Shown: positions 1-11,790, numbered from the stretch's first letter. The stretch is DNA of 33,088 nt from an uncultured SAR86 cluster bacterium (GCA_902551185.1 CACDCN010000004.1:25001-58088); one strand, 5' to 3'. Notes: generated by a model not told the origin, from the letters alone. Translations and numbers: made by a program.

Positions 1-773
1 TATCCACAGCTCATCCCCTCATTTTTCAACATAAGTGGGTTCGCGCCTCCAGTCGATGTTACTCGACCTTCACACTGGCCATGGATAGATCACCCGGTTT
101 CGGGTCTAATTCCAGAAACTAAACGCCCTATTAAGACTCGGTTTCCCTACGCCTACCCTAATTGGTTAAGCTTGCTACTGAAATTAAGTCGTTGACCCAT
201 TATACAAAAGGTACGCCGTCACAGAACAAGTCTGCTCCGACTGCTTGTAAGCACAAGATTTCAGGTTCTATTTCACTCCCCTCGCCGGGGTTCTTTTCGC
301 CTTTCCCTCACGGTACTGGTTCACTATCGGTCAGCATAGAGTATTTAGCCTTGGAGGATGGTCCCCCCATATTCAGTCAAGATTTCACGTGTCCCGACCT
401 ACTCGATTTCACTTAATTTAGTCTTTCACATACAGGGCTATCACCTACTATGGCTAAACTTTCCAGAATATTTTGCTGGACTAAAATAAGCTTAAGGGCT
501 GATCCGGTTTCGCTCGCCGCTACTACCGGAATATCAATTGATTTCTTTTCCTCTAGGTACTTAGATGTTTCAGTTCCCTAGGTTCGCTTCTTATACCTAT
601 GTATTCAGTATAAGATAATATACTTATGTATATTGGGTTTTCCCATTCGGAGATCCTCGGATCAAAGTTTATTTACCAACTTCCCGAGGCTTATCGCAGG
701 TTATTACGTCCTTCATCGCCTTATGCTGCCAAGGCATCCGCCTTGTGCTCTTCCTTTACTTGATCATATAACC
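1..773 (-). rRNA. rrl: 23S ribosomal RNA, 5' part (cut by window edge)
   Basis: Read on the minus strand this is the start of 23S rRNA. The 5' end, near 773, begins GGTTATATGATCAAGTA and leads into the conserved stretch AAGGCGGATGCC. Conserved domain I segments continue to the left edge, where the gene is cut. Roughly 770 nt, about a quarter of a full 23S, are present. It lies downstream of 16S in the same transcript. The exact 5' end is set by analogy with E. coli and may be off by a few bases. Open reading frames over it are not genes. Confidence 0.97.
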
Positions 774-953
774 TTAAAAAGGTTATTTTTCATTTTGAGA
801 GTACTTAATAAAATATATTAACTACTTTTTAATTTGCAGTGATCTCATGTATACAAACTGTATACACTAGAAAATTACATACCATTTATTTTACATAACA
901 TTGAAATTTAAATATTTGATTACTCGTGTGGGCGTTTAAAACACTTCTTTCGT
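774..953 (-). other. 16S-23S internal transcribed spacer without tRNA genes
   Basis: This stretch of about 180 bp separates 16S from 23S. It is very AT-rich. Neither strand shows a tRNA: there is no CCA-ended acceptor pair, no T-arm TTCAA-type motif in context, and too little room for the tRNA-Ile/tRNA-Ala pair found in many gammaproteobacterial operons. It contains the 3' arm of the 16S processing stem (910-936) and, at about 848-864, two copies of the self-complementary octamer TGTATACA separated by only a few bases. Nothing else is recognisable. Confidence 0.85.
910..936 (-). other. 3' arm of 16S precursor processing stem
   Basis: In the minus-strand transcript this segment can pair with 2542-2568 upstream of 16S. 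Together they form a helix of about 27 bp that closes the 16S loop. The only non-Watson-Crick pairs in the core are two G-U wobbles (919 with 2559, 933 with 2545), as expected for a helix conserved by compensation. Such flanking helices are the known substrate of RNase III in pre-16S maturation. Confidence 0.8.
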
Positions 954-2487
<1,534 letters not shown>

Positions 2488-2541
2488 ATATCATGTTTGT
2501 TGATTTTTAAATAAAAAATCTAAATTTTATCTCGTATTTTG

Positions 2542-2568
2542 AACACCCACACGAGTAACCAAATATTT
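2542..2568 (-). other. 5' arm of 16S precursor processing stem
   Basis: This is the leader half of the helix described for 910-936, and it lies about 55 nt upstream of the mature 16S 5' end. Pairing is continuous over about 27 positions including two G-U pairs. It then breaks on both sides with A-A and A-C mismatches, which defines the helix limits. Confidence 0.8.
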
Positions 2569-2578
2569 TAAAAAACTA

Positions 2579-2608
2579 TCCGGCTCGAAGTCCGGAGGTG
2601 CTATTCTA
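2579..2608 (-). promoter_or_regulatory. Candidate rrn promoter and leader hairpin downstream of ilvC
   Basis: On the minus strand, between the ilvC stop and 16S, a -10-like TAGAAT (2603-2608) is followed by AGCACCTCC. That resembles the GC-containing discriminators of stable-RNA promoters. The -35 is weak (TTTCTT at a 17-nt spacing), but an A-rich tract upstream could act as an UP element. Just downstream, TCCGG/CCGGA (2579-2583 with 2592-2596) can form a 5-bp hairpin, followed three bases later by a run of six T. The hairpin could instead be a short intrinsic terminator for ilvC. The sequence alone does not decide between the two readings. Confidence 0.4.
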
Positions 2609-2643
2609 ACGGAGTTATATCTAAGAAGAAAGCCTTTTTTTAA

Positions 2644-3999
<1,356 letters not shown>

Positions 4000-4003
<4 letters not shown>

Positions 4004-5736
4004 GTTTTTTCTCCTTTACCTAACCACATGTCTTTAAGACTGCCATCGGGAGCAACTAGCATTGGGTAAACGTGTTCATTTGGGTCAACATATATATCAA
4101 CAAAAACTAATTTATCTTTAATAGACATTGCCTCTTCAATTCCTGCTTTTAATTGAGAATTTTTTGTAATTTTTATGCCGACATGACCATAAGATTCTAC
4201 TAACTTTGAAAAATCTGGAAGTGAGTCTTCATAGCTAATTGATGAATGTCTTCCATCGTAGTTCATATCCTGCCATTGTTTAACCATCCCAAGAGCTAGA
4301 TTATTTATGTTAAATATTTTTATGGGTAATTTATATTGCGTGCAGGTTGATAATTCTTGAATACACATTTGTATACTTCCTTCTCCAGTTATGCAGATTA
4401 CTTCTTCATCTGGATACGCTAATTTAACACCCATTGCAGCAGGTAAACCAAAACCCATTGTTCCAAGACCACCAGAATTAATCCATTTTCTTGGCTCATC
4501 AAAATGATAATATTGAGCAGCAAACATTTGATGTTGACCTACATCTGAAGTTACAAAAGCATCACCATTAGAAGCATGATAAATATGCTGAACGACTGCC
4601 TGAGGTAATATTGGACCATCATCTGAATTATTCTTATACAAATCATGGTCTAATCCATGCATTTCTTTCCATTGCTCTATTTGTTTACGCCAAGCATCTA
4701 AATTGGAATCATTAATTTCTGATGATCTCAATTTAAGTTTTGAGTTTATTGCTTGTAAAGAATTTTTAACTTGACCAAAAACTGCTATGTCAGCTTCGAT
4801 AATCTTTGAAACAGATGAATGGTCAACATCAAAATGAATAATTTGCGCATTAGGAGCAAATTTTTCAGGCGTATTTGTTATTCTATCGTCAAATCTAGCT
4901 CCGATTGCAATTATAAGATCAGCATTATGCATTGCCATATTTGCTTGGTATGTTCCATGCATGCCTAACATACCAAGAAAATTTTTATTGCTAGCAGGAT
5001 ATACACCTAAACCCATTAAAGTATTTGTAATAGGAGCATTTATATAACTATTAAGTTCAAAAAGTTCCTTAGAGGCATTACTTGAAATAGTGCCGCCCCC
5101 TGCATAAATAACTGGTTGCTTTGAGTTAATCATTGCTTCTATAGCTCTATCAATCTGAGAGTCTTCTGGTTCAATCGGAGGATTGTATGATCTTATATTT
5201 ACTTCACTTGGATATTTATATTCAAATAAATCTACAGGATTTGTTAAATCTTTTGGGACATCTATAACTACTGGCCCTTGCCTTCCAGATGTTGCTATAT
5301 AAAAAGCTTCTTTAATAATTTTTGCTATATTGCTTTGATGGTCAACTGTGAAGCTATGTTTCACAATAGGACGAGAAACTCCAATCATATCTGTTTCTTG
5401 GAATGCGTCTGTTCCGATTAAATGACTTTGAACTTGGCCTGATATAACAATCATTGGAATTGAATCCATAAATGCAGTTGCAATACCTGTAATAGCATTA
5501 GTTGCTCCTGGACCAGATGTAAGCATTACAACCCCAGGCTTGCCAGTAGCTCGCGCATACCCATCAGCAGCATGAGTGGCACCCTGTTCATGCCTGACAA
5601 GAATATGTTGCATTTCTTTTTGATTAAAAATTGCATCATAAATATGTAGGGATGCTCCTCCTGGATAACCAAAAATATACTCAACCCCCTCCTCAATGAG
5701 CGATTGAATTAATATGTCATTTCCAGCTAACTTCAT
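4000..5736 (-). CDS. ilvB: Acetolactate synthase large (catalytic) subunit
   Basis: This thiamine-diphosphate enzyme condenses pyruvate with pyruvate or 2-oxobutyrate, the first committed step to Val, Leu and Ile. Its 578 aa are full length. The N-terminal ThDP-activating glutamate is E50 in RHEQGA. FAD-binding and central-domain motifs follow (GPGATN 75-80, GTDAFQE 108-114). The metal-ThDP motif is GEGS (451-454) with N478-N479. The sequence is closest to the IlvI type (QELSTCTQY, GMVKQWQDM). GEGS replaces the textbook GDGS; I believe this is common in IlvI relatives. It is the first gene of the operon, 66 nt after rluD. No leader peptide or attenuator is visible in that gap. Confidence 0.98.
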
Positions 5737-5802
5737 AATAATTACCTAAGAATGAGGTTTATACATTAATCATACTTATAAAAACAAGCTTTTTTAATAT
5801 AT

Positions 5803-6738
5803 TTAAATATGTTTTTTAAGCTGTGAGATTAATTTTTTTATATCTTGTGGAATCGGTGCATTAAAGCTGATGTCTTCATGTGTATCAGGGTCTGCAAAAG
5901 ATAACTTGCTTGAGTGTAGTGCTTGTCTAGGAAAATTTCTTATAAGGTCAATTAATTCTTTAGGTGTATTTTTAGCAATATTCCCCGATGGGTTGTAAGT
6001 CTTATCTCCAATAATAGGTAATTTTTTACTAGCTAAATGTACTCTTATTTGATGGGTTCTTCCTGTTTTTATTGACACATCTAACAATGAATAATTATTA
6101 AAATCCTCCTCTAATTTTATAAAAGAATAGGCTTCTTTACCATCAGGTCTGATAGACATTTTTGTTCTATTATTTTTATCTCTTCCTATTGGATCATCAA
6201 TTGTAAGACTTCCAATAATTTTACCAACAACTGCTGCTATATAATTTTTTTTCACTTTTCTTTCTTGAAGTTCCTGTACAAAATAATTTCTAAACTTTTC
6301 TGTTCTTGCGACCAAAAGAACTCCTGAAGTGTCTTTGTCCAATCTATGTACTATTCCCGCTCTAGGTATATTCTCTAGTTCTGGGTATTTATGAAGAAGA
6401 CCATTAGCCAAAGTTCCATTATTAGAACCTGCGCCTGGATGCATTATTAAATTGCTTGGTTTATTTATGATTAAATAATCCTTTTCTTCTGTGATTACAT
6501 CAAAATATATATCTTCTGGTTCCCAGAAGTTTTTTTTCTCTGTTATAGGATTAATCTCAATTACATCATCAACATGAACATTATCTTTAGGCAAAGCAAG
6601 TTCGCTATTTAACAATATCCTTCCTTCAAGGATCCATTTTTTTAATTGAGTCCTAGAAAAATCTTTAAACATTTCTGAAGAAACTTTGTCTAGTCTCATA
6701 TTAGAGAATTCTGATGTCACTTTTTTACAATTGGTCAT
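5803..6738 (-). CDS. rluD: 23S rRNA pseudouridine synthase RluD family
   Basis: This enzyme makes pseudouridines in helix 69 of 23S rRNA (positions 1911, 1915 and 1917 in E. coli). An N-terminal S4 RNA-binding domain spans about residues 13-65 (RLDKVSSEMF, RTQLKKWILEGRI). The catalytic RluA-family core carries HRLDKDTSG at 131-139, with D134 as nucleophile, and GRTHQIRVHLA further on. At 311 aa it is close to E. coli RluD (326 aa). It diverges from bamD, as in E. coli, which supports RluD over RluA or RluC. The pgeF (yfiH) gene that follows rluD in E. coli is absent; ilvB takes that place. Confidence 0.93.
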   Translation of the reverse strand: MTNCKKVTSEFSNMRLDKVSSEMFKDFSRTQLKKWILEGRILLNSELALPKDNVHVDDVIEINPITEKKNFWEPEDIYFDVITEEKDYLIINKPSNLIMHPGAGSNNGTLANGLLHKYPELENIPRAGIVHRLDKDTSGVLLVARTEKFRNYFVQELQERKVKKNYIAAVVGKIIGSLTIDDPIGRDKNNRTKMSIRPDGKEAYSFIKLEEDFNNYSLLDVSIKTGRTHQIRVHLASKKLPIIGDKTYNPSGNIAKNTPKELIDLIRNFPRQALHSSKLSFADPDTHEDISFNAPIPQDIKKLISQLKKHI

Positions 6739-6758
6739 ATGAACTTATTTAAAAAAAA

Positions 6759-6788
6759 TTGTTCTAATTTTATGTTTTTAAAGAACAA
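6759..6788. promoter_or_regulatory. Inverted repeat in the rluD-bamD divergent region
   Basis: TTGTTCT (6759-6765) and AGAACAA (6782-6788) form a perfect 7-bp inverted repeat across a 16-nt AT-rich gap, in the middle of the 84-bp divergent control region. It could be a dyad operator or simply part of overlapping promoters. No factor can be named. Confidence 0.3.
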
Positions 6789-6822
6789 AATGTAATTATG
6801 CAGGTAAAATGACAAATCAATA

Positions 6823-7644
6823 ATGAAACTTTCAAAAAATATATATAAATTTGCTATTTTGTTGCCATTGGTAACTTCTATATTAATTTCGTGCAGATCG
6901 GATGGTCCTGAAATTGAACAGCCTGAAAAAATTTATTATGACCAAGCTCAAAGACGAATGAATTCTAATAATTACTTCGGGGCTATTGAATCTCTTGAGG
7001 CAATTGAAAGCAGATATCCATTTGGCAAGTATGCAGAACAAGCTCAAGTTGAATTAATTTATGCTAATTTTATGAATTCTGATAATGATGCAGCGCACGC
7101 TGCAGCTGAAAAATTTATTAGGCTTCATCCCAGACACCCTAATATTGATTATGCTTATTTTATGAAGGGTTTATCAAGTTATGCTCGTGACAGAGACCTT
7201 TTGATTAGAATCTCAGATACAGATCTTTCAAATAGAGATATATCGGGAGCAAAGCAATCTTTTGCCGAAATAACAGAATTTTTAACTAGGTTTCCTGATA
7301 GTCAATATGTTCCTTATGCAAAACAAAGAAATATTTATCTTAGAAATATGATTGCTAGGAATGAGCTAGCAGCTGCTGATTATTACTTAACAATTAATGC
7401 ATACGTGGGGGCAATAAGAAGAGCTAATTATGTAATTGAAAATATACCAAATTCAAGTGAAAACTATAGAGCCTTAAAAATACTCGAAGAATCTTATGAA
7501 GCTCTTGGATATCTTGAGCTTTTAAATGATGTAAGAGTGGTCATAAATATTAACTACCCAGATGAAGAATCAAGGCAGGCCTCTAATGATAGAAGTTGGT
7601 CATGGAATTTTCTTAAGAACTCTAGGCCAGATAGATCTAATTAG
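6823..7644 (+). CDS. bamD: Outer-membrane assembly lipoprotein BamD
   Basis: This is an essential lipoprotein of the BAM complex, which inserts beta-barrel proteins into the outer membrane. A signal peptide ends in the lipobox LISC with the lipidated cysteine at residue 24. TPR-type helical repeats follow, starting at YYDQAQRRMNSNNYFGAIES and including the conserved SRYPFGKYAEQAQ and RLHPRHPNIDYAYFMKGL stretches. The 273 aa are slightly longer than E. coli BamD (245 aa), with extra C-terminal residues. It diverges from rluD as in E. coli. No strong Shine-Dalgarno is seen before the ATG; the nearest is a weak AGGT about 18 nt upstream. Confidence 0.95.
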   Translation: MKLSKNIYKFAILLPLVTSILISCRSDGPEIEQPEKIYYDQAQRRMNSNNYFGAIESLEAIESRYPFGKYAEQAQVELIYANFMNSDNDAAHAAAEKFIRLHPRHPNIDYAYFMKGLSSYARDRDLLIRISDTDLSNRDISGAKQSFAEITEFLTRFPDSQYVPYAKQRNIYLRNMIARNELAAADYYLTINAYVGAIRRANYVIENIPNSSENYRALKILEESYEALGYLELLNDVRVVININYPDEESRQASNDRSWSWNFLKNSRPDRSN

Positions 7645-7659
7645 GGTTCAGTAAGCTCA

Positions 7660-10600
7660 TTAATCTTTAATTTTATTCAGCCATATAAACATTGCTGGAA
7701 TATACAATAAGGCTGTCATTGTGGCGCCTAAAACTCCTATACTCATTCCCCAAGCCAATGGTCTAAAGAATATACTTGCAAATATTAATGGCAAGAATCC
7801 GCCCAAAGTTGTTAAAGATGTAGTAATAATATGTCTGGTTGAACGAATAACCACCTCAATTAAATCTGCTTTTTTCATGGTGATTTGATTAGCTTTTTCT
7901 TTAATGTGAGATAAGACAATGATTGAATCATTAATGGACAGTCCGATTAAACCTAATGCACCAATTGTTCCAATAAATCCATAATTTTGTTGGCCAATTT
8001 TTAATCCTAAGAAAGACAGTCCGATAGAAAATATTGCGACAGATAAAATTACTGCAGTTTGTCTAAAAGAATTTAGAGCAAATACTAATCCAATCGTTAT
8101 CAATAAAATATAAATAATTGCTGATGAAAATATTTGAGATTGAGATTCTCCTCTAGAATTTGCCTCGCCTCCTACCAAGATTGAATATCCTGGCGGTAGT
8201 CTTCTTTCAAACTCTTTAAAGTTTTCCTCTAGGTATAGTTCCGTTTGATGTGGCAATGTACCTGTCCATATCCAACCCTCAACATGATTAACCCTTTGAC
8301 TATTTCTTCTTGTGACATATGAGCTTGTTTTATTTATTCTCGCCTCTCCATAATTTCCAATAAAATCGATTCCATTTTGAGATGGTATAGAGAGGTAGTT
8401 TGTATCACCTATAATGTCAGATGAGGATCTTATGCCCTTTACTCTAATAGGTAATTCTTTATTCGAATCGAGCATTGAGCTGACAATAATCCCATTATTT
8501 TCTGCATATAACTCGTTTACTAGCAGTTCAGTATTTTTTCCAGATAGTGAAATATTAGAACTATTAAATTCAAATTCTATATTAGTATTTGAGTAACCAT
8601 CTAAGGATTTCGTATGACTAACATCTGGTGCATTATTAATAATTAATTCTAATTCTGATCCAAGAGCTCTCAAAACATTTTCATCATCGCCAATAATCGA
8701 ATATTGAATATCAGAAAATACTGGTGGCCCTGATTGAAAGCTATCTACAAAAAGAATCAAATCTGGATTTTTAGCTACTAGCATTTTTGAAAGTTCTGGT
8801 AAATTATCAATCATTTCATAATAATCTTTTGCAAAAAAGACAGCTTGGGCATGATTATTAGAACCAATTTTTTCTTCACCGCCAACTATGTTCATTAATA
8901 CCCTAGGCATCCATCTTCCTATAAACCAATAATCTCTATCTAATTCAATAAGATTGCTATCAATGACTTGCTGTCTTAATAATTTGACTCTTTCAAGAGT
9001 CTTGATTGAAGATGAGTTTGTAGGCAGTTCTAAGTGAATGCGGAACATATCTCTATCATTTGTTGGAAAGAAGTCTTTTGGAATTGATCCAAATAACAAG
9101 AAACCTAATACGGGAAGCGATATTGAAATTAATAATGCTCGTCTTGGAACATCAAAAGCCCATGTAAGAAATTGTCGATATTTTTTAAGAATTTTCTCAT
9201 TTTTATATCCTTCTTCATGAACATTTATATTTGCAAAAAAAGGTATGCGTTCCATATAACTCATCAAGACTGGAACCATTATTAATGCCAATAACAATGA
9301 TGAAATAATTGACATAATAACTGTTAATGCCAGACCGCCTACAAACTCCGTACTTGAACCCTCTCCTGTAACTATAGGCATAAAAGCAAAAACAGTAGTT
9401 GCAGTTGCAGCAAGTAAAGGGGTTGAAATATGAACTAATGTTTGATTTATAGATTCTTTTATTGGTAGTCCTAGCGACCTCCTATATTTATAATCTTCAA
9501 CAACTATAATTCCATTATCAATTAATAATCCTAAAGCAATAATTATTCCTGTAATAGATGTCTGATGAAGGGGTAGATCTATTAATCTGCAACCTAATAA
9601 AACCAATGAAACTGAAAATGGCAAGATAGCAGTTACTATTATTCCTGGCCTAACTCCTAAGAAAAAGAAACTGAGGCTTAAAACAAAAAAAGATGCTAAT
9701 GAAAAGCTCTTAATCAGCTCGCCAAATTTACCAGAAACGTATATAGATTCATCATATATTTGTTCTATATGAAATTCTTCTGGCAATGATTGACGCATAT
9801 CATTAACTTGTTCTTCTGCATTCTTTACATAGTCATAAACTCTTTGCGCAAATGATCCTGTTGCAGATACTGATATAACTCTTCTACCGTTATATAAAAA
9901 TATATCTTCTATTGGGTTTGCTGGTTGCATTGAAACTTCAGCGATATCCTGAAGTCTAATAATTTCGGATTGGTTTATTACCTTAACTGGTATCTCGCCA
10001 ATTTTTTGTGGACTAGTTATATTATCTTTTAATCTAATTAAAAATTCAGAGTACTCATCAGAAACTACGCCAATAGGTTTTTTATTATCATATGATCTAA
10101 TTGCCGAACTAATGTCTTGGTATGTTAATCCTAAAGATGACATTTTTGCCGAATCAACTTCAACAACTATTTCTTCTTCCGCCTCTCCATATATCGCTGT
10201 TTTTTCTGTGCCTGGAACAGAACTTAATTTTTTCTGAAGTTGCTGTGCCAACCTAGACATCATAATAATTGGCTCATCGCCTTCGCCCTTCCAATCAATA
10301 ATATATTCAACTGTTATTGGAGGTCCTGATGACCTTTCAAGTAACATAGTAGTGCCAATAGGTTTTTCTATCTGATCAATCTTATTTTGAACTTTTGACC
10401 AAACTTCTTCTATTAATGCAGGTGGAACACTTTGTTGCAGCTCAACTATAGTCTCAGAAAAACCTTGAGTGATAATAGATTCTAGATCCTCAATATCAAT
10501 CTCAACAATTTCTCTTAATTTGTTTTCAAGATTATCTACGATTTGGGTTTCTATTCTTTCTGGTGTAGCCCCAGGATAAGAAATAGTAACAGTCGCCCAT

Positions 10601-10731
10601 CTCTCGGCCAACTCTGGATTTTCTTGAATTGGTAATGTGGATACAGAAGAAATGCCAGATAATAATATGAAAGCTAAAGTTAAAAAAAGTATTCTTGGCC
10701 TATCAAGGAATATAGTTATAAATTTAATCAT
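7660..10731 (-). CDS. RND-family efflux pump inner-membrane transporter
   Basis: This is a proton-driven inner-membrane pump subunit of the AcrB/HAE superfamily, expected to form a trimer that exports hydrophobic compounds with an adaptor and an outer-membrane channel. Its 1023 aa show the internal duplication: TM1 near 13-33, a large periplasmic loop, a TM2-TM6 block near 340-500, a second loop, and TM8-TM12 from about 860. The TM4 proton-relay region reads GLLIDNGIIVVED, so D405 is kept while the AcrB D408 position is N406. The TM10 position of AcrB K940 reads SIND (N934, D935). It follows its adaptor gene with a 2-nt gap. The substrate is unknown, and no outer-membrane factor gene is nearby. 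Confidence 0.93.
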   Translation of the reverse strand: MIKFITIFLDRPRILFLTLAFILLSGISSVSTLPIQENPELAERWATVTISYPGATPERIETQIVDNLENKLREIVEIDIEDLESIITQGFSETIVELQQSVPPALIEEVWSKVQNKIDQIEKPIGTTMLLERSSGPPITVEYIIDWKGEGDEPIIMMSRLAQQLQKKLSSVPGTEKTAIYGEAEEEIVVEVDSAKMSSLGLTYQDISSAIRSYDNKKPIGVVSDEYSEFLIRLKDNITSPQKIGEIPVKVINQSEIIRLQDIAEVSMQPANPIEDIFLYNGRRVISVSATGSFAQRVYDYVKNAEEQVNDMRQSLPEEFHIEQIYDESIYVSGKFGELIKSFSLASFFVLSLSFFFLGVRPGIIVTAILPFSVSLVLLGCRLIDLPLHQTSITGIIIALGLLIDNGIIVVEDYKYRRSLGLPIKESINQTLVHISTPLLAATATTVFAFMPIVTGEGSSTEFVGGLALTVIMSIISSLLLALIMVPVLMSYMERIPFFANINVHEEGYKNEKILKKYRQFLTWAFDVPRRALLISISLPVLGFLLFGSIPKDFFPTNDRDMFRIHLELPTNSSSIKTLERVKLLRQQVIDSNLIELDRDYWFIGRWMPRVLMNIVGGEEKIGSNNHAQAVFFAKDYYEMIDNLPELSKMLVAKNPDLILFVDSFQSGPPVFSDIQYSIIGDDENVLRALGSELELIINNAPDVSHTKSLDGYSNTNIEFEFNSSNISLSGKNTELLVNELYAENNGIIVSSMLDSNKELPIRVKGIRSSSDIIGDTNYLSIPSQNGIDFIGNYGEARINKTSSYVTRRNSQRVNHVEGWIWTGTLPHQTELYLEENFKEFERRLPPGYSILVGGEANSRGESQSQIFSSAIIYILLITIGLVFALNSFRQTAVILSVAIFSIGLSFLGLKIGQQNYGFIGTIGALGLIGLSINDSIIVLSHIKEKANQITMKKADLIEVVIRSTRHIITTSLTTLGGFLPLIFASIFFRPLAWGMSIGVLGATMTALLYIPAMFIWLNKIKD

Positions 10732-10733
10732 TG

Positions 10734-11702
10734 CTAATTAACTTTTTTGCCTTCAATAATTTTAGCTGCACCGCCCAAAACTACTAAGTCACCATCTCTT
10801 AAAGTGCCGTTAACAAAAGCATAGTCATCTTCAAAATATATTATTTCAACTATGTCTCTAACTACAATATTTTTGCTGTCTATTGTATATACCGTCCATA
10901 AACCTTGGTCTGATTGAGATAAGGATTTTAGAGGTACCCAAGTTCCAGAAGCTTTCTTAATAATTTTCAATTGCAGATTTGCTATCGACCCCGGATTAAA
11001 AAATTCATTAAATCTAAATATAGCTAATCTGCTATCTGAGCCTCCAGGTGACATAGGAGCCAATCTAGTTAACTCTGCTTTAATTTCTTTTCCTTCAAAA
11101 TCAAAGTCATATTCTTTACCTATTTCCATATCACTTAAATATGTAACTGGTACAGAAATATGTGCTTCTACATAATTTGAATCAATTATCTCTAGAATAG
11201 GTATACCAGAATTTATCACCGTACCAGTATCTAAAAATCTACCTTGAATAACTCCATTAAACGGCGACATAAGACTAGTCTGTTCTAGTTTAACTTTAAA
11301 GAACTCATATTGAGATTTTGCAATGATAAAGTCAGACTTTGCTTTATCTAATTCTTGAATTGATATGTGGCCTTGCTTTCTTAGATCTTCAAATCTATTT
11401 AAAACCTGTTCTGACAAATCATAACTTGCTTTGGCTTGATTAAGTTGTGCAGCGGCTTCTCTATCATCTAATTTCGCTAATATTTCACCTTCTGAAACAG
11501 AATCACCTACATCAACATATATTTTATTAATCTTACCAGGGATTTCAAAAGCTAATTTAGATTGCTCTATTGGCAATAATTTCCCTGGAAATTCTTTTTT
11601 CATCGAGTAAGCATTTAATATTTTTACTTCAAGCACCTCCATAGCTAAAAGCTCTACAGAGAAAATTATAGTAATTAAGAGAATTTTAATGGTTTGCTGC
11701 AT
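10734..11702 (-). CDS. RND efflux periplasmic adaptor (membrane fusion protein)
   Basis: This is an HlyD/AcrA-type adaptor linking the RND pump to an outer-membrane channel. A hydrophobic N-terminal signal covers residues 1-20, without a lipobox cysteine, so it is not obviously a lipoprotein. The first lipoyl half-motif is at about 50-85 (EIPGKINKIYVDVGDSVSEG). A helical hairpin at about 85-140 and a second lipoyl half follow (SPFNGVIQGRFLDTGTVI), then the beta-barrel. The 322 aa are short for the family (AcrA 397 aa), mostly because of a short hairpin. It is first in a two-gene operon with the pump and is transcribed away from the TetR gene across a region with two operator-like palindromes. 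Confidence 0.92.
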   Translation of the reverse strand: MQQTIKILLITIIFSVELLAMEVLEVKILNAYSMKKEFPGKLLPIEQSKLAFEIPGKINKIYVDVGDSVSEGEILAKLDDREAAAQLNQAKASYDLSEQVLNRFEDLRKQGHISIQELDKAKSDFIIAKSQYEFFKVKLEQTSLMSPFNGVIQGRFLDTGTVINSGIPILEIIDSNYVEAHISVPVTYLSDMEIGKEYDFDFEGKEIKAELTRLAPMSPGGSDSRLAIFRFNEFFNPGSIANLQLKIIKKASGTWVPLKSLSQSDQGLWTVYTIDSKNIVVRDIVEIIYFEDDYAFVNGTLRDGDLVVLGGAAKIIEGKKVN

Positions 11703-11727
11703 ATTTGACTTTGTTTATTAAAAATTC

Positions 11728-11750
11728 TAATGTAAGCAGTGTAAACATTA
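11728..11750. promoter_or_regulatory. Operator-like palindrome, copy 1 (TetR-family site)
   Basis: A 23-bp imperfect palindrome has outer half-sites TAATGT and ACATTA around a central CAGTG, with two 3-nt unmatched spacers. It lies between the adaptor gene and the divergent TetR gene. The -10 candidate of the efflux operon (TAATGT read on the minus strand, 11745-11750) falls in its right half. Confidence 0.7.
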
Positions 11751-11755
11751 ATATA

Positions 11756-11778
11756 TAATGTATGCAGTGTCAACATTA
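11756..11778. promoter_or_regulatory. Operator-like palindrome, copy 2 (TetR-family site)
   Basis: This is a second copy of the 23-bp palindrome with the same half-sites and centre, differing from copy 1 at two spacer positions. It starts 28 bp after copy 1. A TTGACA-type -35 read on the minus strand (11768-11773) lies in its right half and is spaced 17 nt from the -10 candidate in copy 1. It ends 12 nt before the tetR start codon, so binding could also block tetR transcription. Confidence 0.7.
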
Positions 11779-11790
11779 TAAATAATAATT

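Noticed and set aside
848-864. Two TGTATACA octamers in the spacer as a possible operator or tRNA remnant
   Set aside because: Each octamer is self-complementary, the region is AT-rich, and no tRNA arms or promoter context accompany it. More likely a small RNA hairpin or chance.
4384-4386. IlvB has Glu instead of Asp in the GDG metal-ThDP motif (GEGS), a possible inactivating change
   Set aside because: I recall this variant in IlvI-type enzymes of other proteobacteria, and the rest of the site is intact.
5737-5802. Attenuator or leader peptide before ilvB
   Set aside because: The gap is 66 nt with no ATG-led peptide rich in Ile, Val or Leu and no competing hairpins.
6799-6813. Four-codon upstream reading frame (MQVK) before bamD
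   Set aside because: Too short and without a ribosome site; probably chance.
8414-9220. Plus-strand reading frames inside the RND pump gene
   Set aside because: Antisense shadows of a clearly coding gene, with no recognisable protein features.
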